Assembly (NCBI GenBank): GCA_902601705.1
Contig: CACKNV010000002.1
Span: 1-44,042, forward strand
DNA: 44,042 bases
From: an uncultured Pelagibacteraceae bacterium
GTDB lineage: Bacteria > Pseudomonadota > Alphaproteobacteria > Pelagibacterales > Pelagibacteraceae
Direction of reading: 5' to 3'
Below the pieces are notes generated by a model. The model saw only the letters and a program-made list of their open reading frames with translations. It did no database searches and was not told the DNA's origin. A program made the translations under genes and the position numbers. Shown piece after piece: positions 18,820 through 32,105 of this stretch; the stretch's first letter is position 1, and each line of letters begins with the position of its first letter.

Positions 18820-20208
18820 ATGAAATATAGAATAGAATTCGATAGTATTGGTAAAATAAAGGTACCTGGTGATAAGTATTGGGGAGCATCAACTGAGAGA
18901 TCAAATAAGTATTTCAATATTGGAGATTTCTTAGTAAGGCCTTTGGTTATTCATTCTATAGCGATAATTAAGAAAGCTGCAGCAATAGTTAATTCAAAAA
19001 ATAAAGATTTAGATCCAAAATTAAGTAAATATATTATTAAGGCGGCTGAAGAAGTAATTAAAGGAAAGCATGATAGTCACTTTCCACTTAAAGTTTGGCA
19101 AACAGGTTCTGGTACTCAAACCAACATGAATGTAAATGAGGTGATAGCTAACAGAGCAATACAAATGATGGGTGGTAAGCTTGGGTCTAAAAAACCAATT
19201 CATCCAAATGACCATGTAAATAAATCACAATCTACCAATGATGTTTTTCCTACGGCCATGCATATAGCTATTGCTATTAAAGCAAGAGAAAAACTTTTAC
19301 CTTCATTAAAATTATTAGAGAAAGAATTGGCTAAAAAGTCTAAAGAGTTTAAAAATATTGTTAAAGTTGGCAGAACCCATTTACAAGATGCTACACCAAT
19401 CACTTTAGGTCAAGAGTTTTCAGGTTATCATTCACAACTAAAAAAATGTGTTTCAAGAATTGAAGCCGCATTAAAGGAAGTTTATTATTTAGCACAGGGA
19501 GGAACTGCAGTTGGAACTGGTCTTAATACAAGAAAAAACTTTGATAAAAAAATTATTAAGCAAATTAGTAAAATTACTAAAATACCTTTTAAGCCAGCTA
19601 CAAATAAATTTGCTGCCTTAGCAGCCCACGATGAGATTGTTAATTTTTCTGGCACCTTAAATACTACAGCGGTTTGTCTAATGAAAATAGCCAATGACAT
19701 AAGATTTCTTGGATCTGGACCAAGAGCAGGATATGGAGAACTTATACTTCCTTCAAATGAACCAGGTTCTTCTATAATGCCTGGTAAGGTTAACCCAACT
19801 CAATCTGAAGCGGTGACTATGGTTTGTGTAAAAGTAATTGGTAATCATAATGGTATCACTATGGCTGGTTCTCATGGCCATTTCGAATTAAATGTTTTTA
19901 AACCATTGATCATTCATAATATATTACAATCAATTGAAATTATGAGTGACTCAGCGAGAACTTTTTCACTTTACTGCGTAAAAGGAATTAAGGCGGATAA
20001 AAAAAGAATTAAAACCTTACTAGATAACTCTCTAATGCAAGTAACTGCTTTAGCGCCTATAATTGGCTACGATAAGGCAGCTAATATAGCAAAAACAGCT
20101 CATAAAAATAGTACTACACTTAAATATGAAGTTATAAAATCTGGATTAGTTAAAGAAAAAGATTATGAAAAAATTATGAGCCCTCTAAAAATGACAAAGC
20201 CAAAATAA
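18820..20208 (+). CDS. fumC: Fumarate hydratase class II
   Basis: Hydrates fumarate to malate in the TCA cycle; homotetramer, no Fe-S cluster. I start at ATG 18820 ([20 protein letters not shown]), giving 462 residues; the frame is open upstream but that part overlaps the MazG-like gene on the other strand. The substrate-binding motifs are [39 protein letters not shown] and [19 protein letters not shown]. The catalytic-loop signature [16 protein letters not shown] is also present. Aspartase is related but less likely given the fumarase-type HPNDHVN and FumC-like length. Confidence 0.94.
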   Translation: MKYRIEFDSIGKIKVPGDKYWGASTERSNKYFNIGDFLVRPLVIHSIAIIKKAAAIVNSKNKDLDPKLSKYIIKAAEEVIKGKHDSHFPLKVWQTGSGTQTNMNVNEVIANRAIQMMGGKLGSKKPIHPNDHVNKSQSTNDVFPTAMHIAIAIKAREKLLPSLKLLEKELAKKSKEFKNIVKVGRTHLQDATPITLGQEFSGYHSQLKKCVSRIEAALKEVYYLAQGGTAVGTGLNTRKNFDKKIIKQISKITKIPFKPATNKFAALAAHDEIVNFSGTLNTTAVCLMKIANDIRFLGSGPRAGYGELILPSNEPGSSIMPGKVNPTQSEAVTMVCVKVIGNHNGITMAGSHGHFELNVFKPLIIHNILQSIEIMSDSARTFSLYCVKGIKADKKRIKTLLDNSLMQVTALAPIIGYDKAANIAKTAHKNSTTLKYEVIKSGLVKEKDYEKIMSPLKMTKPK

Positions 20209-21612
20209 TTAAGAAATTTCTAATATAAATTTTTTTATCTTTTTTAGATTAAAAATTTCAAAAAAATTTTCATCAAAAAGGATATTTTCAAAAGCTTCCT
20301 TGAAGTATTTTAAATCTTCTTTTGTGGCTTTGTATTGTTTATTTAAGGATACTTTCTTCAAATTAATTTTTTTATTAATAATATTTAGATTACCTGATAC
20401 GTCTACATCAAATGGTGCATCTTCTGTTTTTGTTTTAATTGAAAATTTTTGTAAAAACTTTTTTTTATTATTAGACAAAAGAGAACAATCAAAATAAATT
20501 AAAGGTTTTTCCTCTAATAAATTTAAATTTCCATTACATTTTAAAGAACTATCATAAATTGAAATTTCTTTTAAATAATTAACTCTACCGTATGCTAAAT
20601 CAATTTTTATATAAGCGCTATCGATTGGATTACGACTAAATTTGTTAGATATAAAGTTGATTTCACTGTTACTATTTATCTTTTTTAAAATATTTTTTGC
20701 CTCAATTAATTTTTCTAAGTTTAATTTTTTAAAGATATGAATATCAAAATGCTCTACAATAAATTTAGAATTTAAATAAAAAAATGGTTCAAAAGTTAAA
20801 ACACTTTCATTATTGAAAGAGAGATTCTTGCCCCTTAGATATGAATTGAAGATGTTTAATACCTTATTATCATATATGAAGTTAAATTTTAAATTTGTGT
20901 TTAATATTTTTGATCTAAAGGTTCCTTTAAAATAATCATTATCTTTATACTCTTTTAAAATAATATCTGCCTTAATTCCAGAATTTAAAAACTTAAAATT
21001 AATGTTTTTAAAATCATTGTTAATTTCTATTTTAAAACTTTTATCAAAAATTTTTCCTTTAATTGAATTTTTGTTATATCCATGATTTGCAAAATAAAAA
21101 TTTTTGACTTCTAAAATAAGTTTTTCTTTATTAAAAATCTTTAGATTTAAATTTCTTAAAGATAATTTTTTTTCTTGATTAAAAAAATATTTTGTTATTA
21201 ATTTTAAATCTGGGACTTCTAAAGAAATTAAATTATTTTCTAAAGTTGTTTTATTTATTTCAAAATTATTGTAATTATAAATGCTAAATATTTTTGGATA
21301 TACTCTTAAATTTTTAATATTTAAATCCACATCAGAGTTTTCAAAATTTACTAAAACATTTTTTAATTCTAAGCTAGGGATTGGTAAAGCTATAAATTTA
21401 ATATTATCATATTTATTGATCTTTAAATTATAGTTATAAAGTAAACCCTTTTTTATAATTTCTGCTTTTTTTTCATAATTAAAAAAACTTGGAATTATCA
21501 AAAATAAGGCAATAGAGATAAAGAAAATTGCAAGTAAGTATCTTAGGAAAAAAATAAACCTAAAAAATTTATTATATTTATTGTGAGTAATTTTAAAAAT
21601 TTTATTAAGCAT
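20209..21612 (-). CDS. AsmA-like membrane-anchored protein
   Basis: A 467-residue protein from ATG 21612 (MLNKIFKITHNKYNKFFRFI). The frame is open to 21693 but that would cross the uvrD start, so I prefer the shorter form. One membrane helix lies at about 24-45. The rest is a long, mainly beta-strand region with lengths and repeats of alternating hydrophobics (SLELKNVLVNFENSDVDLNI, LSLRNLNLKI) typical of AsmA or related bridge-like lipid-transport proteins. The opening after the helix (KAEIIKKGLLYNYNLKI) matches the AsmA start. A role in outer-membrane lipid handling is inferred from the family. It converges on fumC with no gap. Confidence 0.6.
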   Translation of the reverse strand: MLNKIFKITHNKYNKFFRFIFFLRYLLAIFFISIALFLIIPSFFNYEKKAEIIKKGLLYNYNLKINKYDNIKFIALPIPSLELKNVLVNFENSDVDLNIKNLRVYPKIFSIYNYNNFEINKTTLENNLISLEVPDLKLITKYFFNQEKKLSLRNLNLKIFNKEKLILEVKNFYFANHGYNKNSIKGKIFDKSFKIEINNDFKNINFKFLNSGIKADIILKEYKDNDYFKGTFRSKILNTNLKFNFIYDNKVLNIFNSYLRGKNLSFNNESVLTFEPFFYLNSKFIVEHFDIHIFKKLNLEKLIEAKNILKKINSNSEINFISNKFSRNPIDSAYIKIDLAYGRVNYLKEISIYDSSLKCNGNLNLLEEKPLIYFDCSLLSNNKKKFLQKFSIKTKTEDAPFDVDVSGNLNIINKKINLKKVSLNKQYKATKEDLKYFKEAFENILFDENFFEIFNLKKIKKFILEIS

Positions 21613-21655
21613 TTTTTTATTTTTGCAACTAGTATATAAATGAAAATTCTCACAT

Positions 21656-23688
21656 ATGAATAACATAGATAATTTAATTGAAAACCTAAACAAAGAGCAA
21701 AAAGAAGCTGTTCTAAGTACGGAGGGACCTAATTTAATTGTTGCAGGTGCGGGTTCAGGAAAAACAAGAGTTTTAACTACGAGGCTTATCCATATTATTA
21801 ATCAGAAAAAAGCTTGGGCTAATCAAATCTTATGTGTGACTTTTACAAACAAAGCTGCAAAAGAGATGCAAAATCGTGTCATGCAATTCGTTAAGGGAAG
21901 TTCTAACGCTGTGCCATGGTTAGGTACTTTTCATTCTATAAGTGTGAAATTTTTAAGAAGACACGCAGAAGCTCTTGGTTATAAAAGCAATTTTACTATA
22001 TTGGACACGGATGATCAAAAAAAATTGATCCGCAATATAGTTAAAGGAGAAAATTTAGATGCCAAAAAATTTTCCCCTCAGCTGATCATGTATCATATTG
22101 ATCAATGGAAAAACAAAGGTCTATTACCAAAAGATGTTAGTCCAAAAAAAACAAGTAATATAATAAAATCAATATTGAAAGTTTATGAAATATATCAAAA
22201 TAAAACAAAAGATTTAAATGCCTTTGATTTTGGAGATTTAATCCTATTTTGTGTTAAACTTTTTGAAGATCACAAAGATATAAGGGAAATTTATCAAAAA
22301 AATTTTAAATATATTCTTGTTGATGAATTTCAAGATACAAATTTCATTCAAAATAAATGGCTAAATTTATTAGTAAATGAAAAAGAAAATATTTGCTGTG
22401 TAGGTGACGATGACCAATCAATTTATAGTTGGAGAGGTGCAGAAATAAAAAATTTTCTTACTTTCGATCAAATTTATAAAAATTGTAAAGTTTTTAAACT
22501 TGAACAAAATTATAGATCCACAAAAAATATTTTGGAAACAGCCTCAAGCCTGATTTCAAATAATTCAAGTAGAGTTGGTAAAAAATTGTGGTCTTCAGCT
22601 AATCAAGGAGAATTGGTAAAACTTAATTGTTACAGATCAGGTAAAGAAGAAGCACAAGGAATAAGCGATATTATAGAGCAAAAAATAAAAAAAAAATATT
22701 CATTAAACGATGTTTCAATTTTAGTTAGAGCAATTTATCAAACGCGGGAATTCGAAGAAAGATTTCTTCAAGTTGGAATTGGATATCGTGTTCTTGGTGG
22801 AATTAAGTTTTATGAAAGAGCAGAAATAAAGGACGCTGTATCCTATTTAAGAATAATTAATCAAAAATTTGATGATTTAGCATTAGAAAGAGTAATAGGA
22901 GTGCCGAAAAGAGGAGTTGGTGAGAGCACAATTAATCAAATTTATACTTATGGAAAAGAACATAAGTTATGTCTTGAAGACTCAATTATGATGATAATTG
23001 AAAAAGGGAAATTTAAGCCTAAGATAAAAACTGCGCTAAGCCAATTAATAAATATGATCCACAAATGGCGTAATGACTCGATTAAAATGAAACATTTTGA
23101 TTTATTAAAATTAATACTTGATGAGTCAGGATATTCATCAATGTTAAAAAACAAAAAAGATTTAGATAATGAAAATAGATTAGAAAACTTGAAAGAATTA
23201 CTTAGAGCCATGCAAGATTATGACAATCTGCAGAGTTTTTTAGAACATGTGGCCTTGGCAACATCAATAGATCAGGAATGGGAAGGAGCTAAAATAAATT
23301 TAATGACAATGCATGCAGCCAAAGGTTTAGAATTCGATGTTGTGTTTCTTCCAGGATGGGAAGAAGGCTTATTTCCTCATCAAAAATCATTGGAAGAAAA
23401 AGGTGATTTTGCTTTAGAAGAGGAAAGAAGGCTTGCTTATGTAGGGATAACAAGGGCTAAAAAAGAGGCTTATTTATCGTTTGCGATGAAAAGAGCTTAC
23501 CACGGTGACTGGATGGATGCTTTGCCTTCAAGATTTATTAATGAAATACCTGAAGAGAGTGTAGAAAAAAATGAGATTAGTTTAAGTGAAAATGATGACT
23601 TTGAGTTTAATCAAGACAATTCGATTGAGTTTGATGAAGAATACAGAAGTCCTGGATGGGATCGATACAAAAAAAACAAAATGCTAAA

Positions 23689-23701
<13 letters not shown>
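21656..23701 (+). CDS. uvrD: UvrD/PcrA/Rep-type superfamily 1A DNA helicase
   Basis: 3'-5' DNA helicase for repair and replication. The 681 residues contain all SF1A motifs: Q-motif region LNKEQKEAVL, Walker A GAGSGKT (31-37), CVTFTNKAAKEM (Ia), VDEFQDTN (II), GDDDQSIYSWRGA (III), EQNYRS (IV), TMHAAKGLEFDVVFL (V) and ERRLAYVGITRAKK (VI). The acidic tail (ENDDFEFNQDNSIEFDEEY) is followed by a basic end with a Pro-Gly-Trp segment, as in PcrA/UvrD interaction tails. The stop overlaps the next gene by 13 bases. UvrD versus PcrA is a naming choice. Confidence 0.94.
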
Positions 23702-27429
<3,728 letters not shown>

Positions 27430-27435
27430 TTAATA

Positions 27436-28269
27436 TTATTTAATAATATTAATTATTTTCTCTAAAAAGTTCTTTTCTGCTTCTTTGTAATTTTCATTGT
27501 TACTTGTTATATTTTTTATTTTATAATCTTTATTTAAGATTTTATATGATTTTTGATACCATTCACTTGAATTATAATTATAGCCTAATATTTTTGCAAA
27601 TTCTTTCGCCTCGTTATCTAATCCTAAATGATAATTTATTTCCACAAGTCTATGTAGTGCTTCTTCAACGAAAATGGTTTGATCATAATTTTTAACTATA
27701 TTTTTTAATCTTTTAATTGCAGGAATCCATTTCTTAATTGAAATATAATATCTAGCAATAAATAATTCTTTGGCGGCTAATTGATTTTGAATTAAATCTT
27801 TTTTAAACCTTAAATCTATTGAGTAATCACTATTCGGATACTCTTTTATAAAGAAGTCTATTTTTTTATTTGCTTCTAATAATGGTTTGAGATCCTTTTT
27901 TTCATCATCAATTTGCTCAAAAAAAATTATTGCTTCTAGATAATGAGCATAAATAACATTTTTATCTGCTGGATAATTTTTTAAAAATCTTCTTAAGCTC
28001 TCTTGCGCCTCGATATAAAAGTTAATTGCATATAATGAAAAACTAGACATTATTGCAGATTTGGCTGCTAGTTCTGGCTTATCAAAATTTAATTCTGCCT
28101 CTGAAAATTTTTTATTTGCGAGAAAAAAATTACTATTCTCAAATGCATCGAAACCTTCTTGATATAGCTTAAATGGATCTTTTGCTTCATCTTTTATATA
28201 TGTAAGCTCATTCTTAGAACAAGATGTTATAACTAATGTTAAAATTAATATTATTATTGAACGCCACAT
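27436..28269 (-). CDS. bamD: BamD, outer-membrane assembly lipoprotein
   Basis: Essential lipoprotein of the BAM complex that inserts beta-barrel proteins. The 277-residue precursor has a lipoprotein signal with Cys17 in VITSCSKNE. TPR-like helices follow: LYQEGFDAFENSNFFLANKK, AAKSAIMSSFSLYAINFYIE and VIYAHYLEAIIFFEQ. DFFIKEYPNSDYSIDLRFK and the C-terminal VEEALHRLVEINYHLGLDNE complete the set. The place between lpxC and ligA is the expected one for alphaproteobacterial bamD. Sequence is divergent but the architecture and location agree. Confidence 0.88.
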   Translation of the reverse strand: MWRSIIILILTLVITSCSKNELTYIKDEAKDPFKLYQEGFDAFENSNFFLANKKFSEAELNFDKPELAAKSAIMSSFSLYAINFYIEAQESLRRFLKNYPADKNVIYAHYLEAIIFFEQIDDEKKDLKPLLEANKKIDFFIKEYPNSDYSIDLRFKKDLIQNQLAAKELFIARYYISIKKWIPAIKRLKNIVKNYDQTIFVEEALHRLVEINYHLGLDNEAKEFAKILGYNYNSSEWYQKSYKILNKDYKIKNITSNNENYKEAEKNFLEKIINIIK

Positions 28270-28319
28270 AATATCTAAATTAATATCAGATTAATTTAAA
28301 ATTAATATGTAAAAATCTA

Positions 28320-29246
28320 TTAAGCGTTGACTGCTATTTTAACAGAAGGTTTAATAGCGTTTTTCTTTGAGATTATATGACTCGAATTTTCAATAGAAGA
28401 AAGAATTGAATTATCTTTGAATAACTCTCTTAAAAACATATTTGTTAATTCGTGACCTCCTTGAACACACTTAATTCTTCCGATTACCCTATATCCAGAC
28501 AAAAGGAAGTCACCTGCTAAATCTAAAATTTTATGATTTACAAATTCTTTTTGATTTCTTAGTCCACCATCATTTAAAATTTTATTTTCTTTAACTACTA
28601 TAGCGTTATCAAGAGATCCACCTTTAGCTAGACCGGCTTTTTTAATTCTTTCTATATCCTCAAATAAACAAAAAGTTCTCGAGACACTTACATCTTTCAA
28701 ATCATCTTTTTGAAAATCAACAACATTTTTTTGTTTTCCAATCAATTTATTTTCATAATCTAATTGAAAATCTACCTCTAAGGAATTGTTATTAGGTTCA
28801 ATTGAAATCTTTCTTCTTCCATCCACAAGCTCAAACTTTTTTGAAATTTTCAAATATTTTCTCTTTTCTGAAAGAGTAGTAATTTCTGTGTTTCTTAAAA
28901 TTTTCAAAAACTCTTTAGCTGAACCATCCATTATTGGTACTTCTTCAGAATTTATTTCTACCAAGACGTTGTCAATACCACATATGTAAAATGCCGCTAA
29001 TAAATGTTCTACTGTTGAAACTTTAACTCCGTTTTTATTTTCAAGTGTAGTGCATAATTTTGCCGATGAAACATTTTGAAAGTTAGCTTTAATTAGATTA
29101 TTTTCTTTTAAATCTGTTCTTTTGAAAATTATACCTTCGTTCACTTTCCCAGGGTAAATACATATTTTAGATTGTTGCCCAGTGTGAAGTCCAATACCCT
29201 CAAAATTTACAGGTTTTGCTATTGTTTTTTGAAAATTATTTTGCAT
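28320..29246 (-). CDS. lpxC: UDP-3-O-acyl-N-acetylglucosamine deacetylase
   Basis: Committed step of lipid A synthesis, zinc-dependent. The 308 residues show GIGLHTG near 17-23, the zinc and substrate motif STVEHLLAAFY (His81), GSAKEFL, and the second zinc site HKILDLAGD with FLLSGYRVIG. It implies an outer membrane with lipid A. It follows the ftsA-like gene after 67 bases, a position normally taken by ftsZ. A weak TTGTTT and TATCTA pair in that spacer could be its own promoter. It precedes bamD by 50 bases. Confidence 0.95.
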   Translation of the reverse strand: MQNNFQKTIAKPVNFEGIGLHTGQQSKICIYPGKVNEGIIFKRTDLKENNLIKANFQNVSSAKLCTTLENKNGVKVSTVEHLLAAFYICGIDNVLVEINSEEVPIMDGSAKEFLKILRNTEITTLSEKRKYLKISKKFELVDGRRKISIEPNNNSLEVDFQLDYENKLIGKQKNVVDFQKDDLKDVSVSRTFCLFEDIERIKKAGLAKGGSLDNAIVVKENKILNDGGLRNQKEFVNHKILDLAGDFLLSGYRVIGRIKCVQGGHELTNMFLRELFKDNSILSSIENSSHIISKKNAIKPSVKIAVNA

Positions 29247-29313
29247 CTCGAAACTTATAGATAATTAATGATTTAATCTTAAAACAACTATTATTACTAA
29301 AAATAACAATAAT

Positions 29314-30510
29314 TTAATTAAATATAGCTTCAAAAAATCTTGCTAATATTGATTTTTTTACTTGAGACACTGGTATAGCCTCTTTCCTCCAACCGTATTG
29401 TAATAGGTTATTAGCTGTGTGTAGCATGCTTTCATTGCTTAAGGTATCCAAAAAATTAACTTCTAACGAGTTGTTTGCTGAAAAAACTTTTCTAAATATA
29501 TCTTTCAAACTTTCAAAATGTAACTTGTTTTCTATTTCTAAAAAAACCGTATTTTGCTTACTACTGATACCCTTCAGGTTGATATTCTTAAATATCAATA
29601 TTTCTGATAACTCTTTAATTCTAGCTAATGCTATCTCATAAATTAATTTCTTTTTAATCCTTCTATATTTATCTTGATTAAAAAACTTTTCCTCAATTAG
29701 TTCGTTTTCTAAAATTGCCTCATTGAAATTCATATTTTTAAAAATTGTATTGATATTTTCTTTTTTTAAAAAAGTTATTTTGGTTATATCATTTAAAATT
29801 ATCTCAGATCCAAAATTAAAGCACTGCTCATATTTTAACGAATCATTCTCAAAATAAAAAATTTTTGAATTATTCGAATTCATTTCTAAATGTAAAAAAG
29901 TTTCATTATTTTTACTATTATCACTTATATTTGCACCTTTTATAAAACTTTTGAGAAAGATTTTTTTTATCTTTAAATTTAGATTTGAAAAAATATTTTG
30001 TAAATTTTTATAGTCGTTTGAACTAATTAATGAAAAAGATAATTCATGTGAATATAAATTACCAAAGAGACCAATAGGCAAATTAACTATTGGCTTTTTA
30101 TCTAAAGAAAAACTTGAATTGAAAATATGAAGTATTGTTTTGTTTGACTCATTTCTTTCAACATAGGATTTCAAAGAATTTAAAATATATATAATGTTTT
30201 CTCTTAAAATTTGCGATCCATTTAAAGTTTTATATCCTGACAAATTTAAAAACGTAGGATTAAAGTTTTCAAGAATTAACACTACTTCCTTAAAGGTATA
30301 ATCAAGCTTTTGTTCAATTGAATAAATATTTTCTTTTATGATATTATTAAATTTTTCAAAATTTGATATTCTGTTATCTTCAACTCCAGAAACAGGCAAA
30401 CTTAATTCATTGATTATTTTAATTTCATTACTTTCATTTTTTTTTAAAACAAAAAAAATAAGACTTAAATTGTTTATCTCTAAAAAAAGAGTTAGATCAG
30501 ATTTTTTCAT
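29314..30510 (-). CDS. ftsA: Highly divergent FtsA-like division protein
   Basis: Identified mainly by position, length (398 residues) and remnants of the FtsA layout. FtsA is the actin-like protein that tethers FtsZ to the membrane. Normal nucleotide motifs are not recognisable: the phosphate-1 strand reads LTLFLEINNLSLIFF instead of a DIGTTKV-type loop. The phosphate-2 strand reads TFLHLEMNSNNSKIF (about 204-218) instead of DIGGGTTD. The adenosine loop near 313-318 lacks the GG pair. FNFGSEIILNDITK fits the segment after phosphate-2. The end, KKSILARFFEAIFN, looks like the C-terminal membrane-binding amphipathic helix. It lies three bases after ftsQ. A non-FtsA actin-fold protein cannot be excluded. 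Confidence 0.65.
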   Translation of the reverse strand: MKKSDLTLFLEINNLSLIFFVLKKNESNEIKIINELSLPVSGVEDNRISNFEKFNNIIKENIYSIEQKLDYTFKEVVLILENFNPTFLNLSGYKTLNGSQILRENIIYILNSLKSYVERNESNKTILHIFNSSFSLDKKPIVNLPIGLFGNLYSHELSFSLISSNDYKNLQNIFSNLNLKIKKIFLKSFIKGANISDNSKNNETFLHLEMNSNNSKIFYFENDSLKYEQCFNFGSEIILNDITKITFLKKENINTIFKNMNFNEAILENELIEEKFFNQDKYRRIKKKLIYEIALARIKELSEILIFKNINLKGISSKQNTVFLEIENKLHFESLKDIFRKVFSANNSLEVNFLDTLSNESMLHTANNLLQYGWRKEAIPVSQVKKSILARFFEAIFN

Positions 30511-30513
30511 ATC

Positions 30514-31170
30514 CTATTTTAAAATGAGTTGATTTTCTATCCTATAATCAAATACTTTATAATTTTCAAAATTTTTTTTAGTTCTTAAATTTAAATAATT
30601 TTTTAAACTTTTGACATAATTATTTGTAGGAAGTTTAATTACTTTTTGATTTATTGTTTCAATATCCCATCTGTTTGACTCATATAATGTATATTTATTA
30701 ATAATCTCAAGAGGAAAATTTATCTCATTTAAATTATTGTAAAAAATTTTAAATTTTTTTTCCTCTCCTAAGACAAGTGGAAGTTTTCGATATTTTTTAG
30801 AATTATTAAATTCAATTAAATCAAGTTTTTCACTTAAAAGGTATTTTTTTTTTTTATTTTGAAGAATAGCTATTGGTTTTTTTTCAACGATATTAATTTT
30901 TAATGTGCTAGGGTATTTCTTTTTAATGTTAAAACTTTCAATAAAGGTTTTTTTTGATAATTTGTCCTCAATTTCCCTGTAATTTAGATTTACTAAATTT
31001 TTATTGTAAATTGGTTTGAGGGATTCAATTATATCCTCTGTCTCGAGCAATAAATTATTTTCTATTATTATTTCTTTTATATTAAATTTTGAAATAATTA
31101 TTTCTTGTTTTGAGGTAATAGTAGTTAACAAAATAAATAAGATGAATGCAATAATTGATCTTTTTTTCAT
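30514..31170 (-). CDS. ftsQ: FtsQ-like division protein
   Basis: Bitopic inner-membrane protein of the divisome that binds FtsB and FtsL. The 218 residues have a short cytoplasmic start, one membrane helix (about 4-20) and a POTRA domain (about 28-95) with FNIKEIIIENNLLLETEDII and KKYPSTLKINIVEKKPIAIL. The FtsQ/DivIB beta domain (about 97-200) follows. The cytoplasmic tail is shorter than in typical alphaproteobacteria. It overlaps ddl by four bases (ATGA). POTRA plus location support the call, though overall similarity is low. Confidence 0.82.
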   Translation of the reverse strand: MKKRSIIAFILFILLTTITSKQEIIISKFNIKEIIIENNLLLETEDIIESLKPIYNKNLVNLNYREIEDKLSKKTFIESFNIKKKYPSTLKINIVEKKPIAILQNKKKKYLLSEKLDLIEFNNSKKYRKLPLVLGEEKKFKIFYNNLNEINFPLEIINKYTLYESNRWDIETINQKVIKLPTNNYVKSLKNYLNLRTKKNFENYKVFDYRIENQLILK

Positions 31171-32105
31171 CTATTAACACTTGCGTCTAGAAGAATTTTT
31201 TCAACTAAATTATTAAAAGTTAAACCCTTATAACTGGCAATTTCTGGTACTAAAGAAAGATTGGTCATTCCAGGTTGCGTGTTTAATTCTAACAGGTAAA
31301 ACACATTGTTTAAAAATTTAAAGTCCGATCTCGTAACCCCTCTACAACCTAAAATGTGATGTGATTTATTTGCGATTTTTAAAACTTCTTGATATTTTTT
31401 TTTTGTTAATCTTGCTGGCATCACATGTTTTGTTTTTGCCTTTTTTGTGTACTTGGCTTTATAATCATAAAATAATCTTTTAGGAATAAGTTCTATTGCA
31501 CCAAGTGGTTTACCATTTATTACAGCTACCTGAATTTCTTGCCCACCAATATATTCCTCAAGCAATAATTCACCATATTTTTTAAATTGAGATTGGATCG
31601 ATCTTAATAATTTTACTTTGTTATCACAAACTTTTACACCTAAGCTAGATCCCTCATTTATTGGCTTTGAAACTATTGGAAATTTAATTTTTTTATTCAT
31701 AATATTTTCCAAAAGAAATCTTTTATTAAAATTTTTTTTATTTATTACTAAAAATTTAGGGGTTTTTATTTTGTGTTTAATAAAAATTTCTTTTGAGTGG
31801 ATTTTATTCATTGAATTAAATGAACTAATTACACCTGAATGTGTATATGGAATATTCAAATACTCAAAATAACTTTGAGCAACTCCATCTTCGCCATCTC
31901 TACCATGTAATGCATTGAAAATAACATCTACATTTTTTTTATTAATTAAATTAAAATTTTTTATTTTAGGATCAAAAGTTGAGACCTTATATCCTTTTTC
32001 TTTAAGGGCTTGAATGCAGGCTCTACCACTTTCTAAACTTACAGCTCGTTCACCTGATGTGCCACCTAAAACAACTAAAACATTTTTAAATTTTTTTTTA
32101 CTCAC
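31167..32105 (-). CDS. ddl: D-alanine--D-alanine ligase
   Basis: ATP-grasp ligase making D-Ala-D-Ala for the peptidoglycan stem. The 312 residues begin with VLVVLGGTSGERAVSLESGR (substrate loop Glu). FNALHGRDGEDGVAQ, FPIVSKPINEGSSLGV (ATP site) and EEYIGGQEIQVAV follow. The terminal metal and substrate loop is CRGVTRSDF with ELNTQPGMTNLSLVPE. It overlaps murB by eight bases and ftsQ by four, so the whole set is tightly coupled. Confidence 0.95.
   Translation of the reverse strand: MSKKKFKNVLVVLGGTSGERAVSLESGRACIQALKEKGYKVSTFDPKIKNFNLINKKNVDVIFNALHGRDGEDGVAQSYFEYLNIPYTHSGVISSFNSMNKIHSKEIFIKHKIKTPKFLVINKKNFNKRFLLENIMNKKIKFPIVSKPINEGSSLGVKVCDNKVKLLRSIQSQFKKYGELLLEEYIGGQEIQVAVINGKPLGAIELIPKRLFYDYKAKYTKKAKTKHVMPARLTKKKYQEVLKIANKSHHILGCRGVTRSDFKFLNNVFYLLELNTQPGMTNLSLVPEIASYKGLTFNNLVEKILLDASVNR

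Noticed and set aside
21613-21693. Longer start for the AsmA-like protein
   Set aside because: It would cross the uvrD start codon and adds a cysteine-rich stretch unlike a signal anchor; ATG 21612 places the basic residues directly before the helix.
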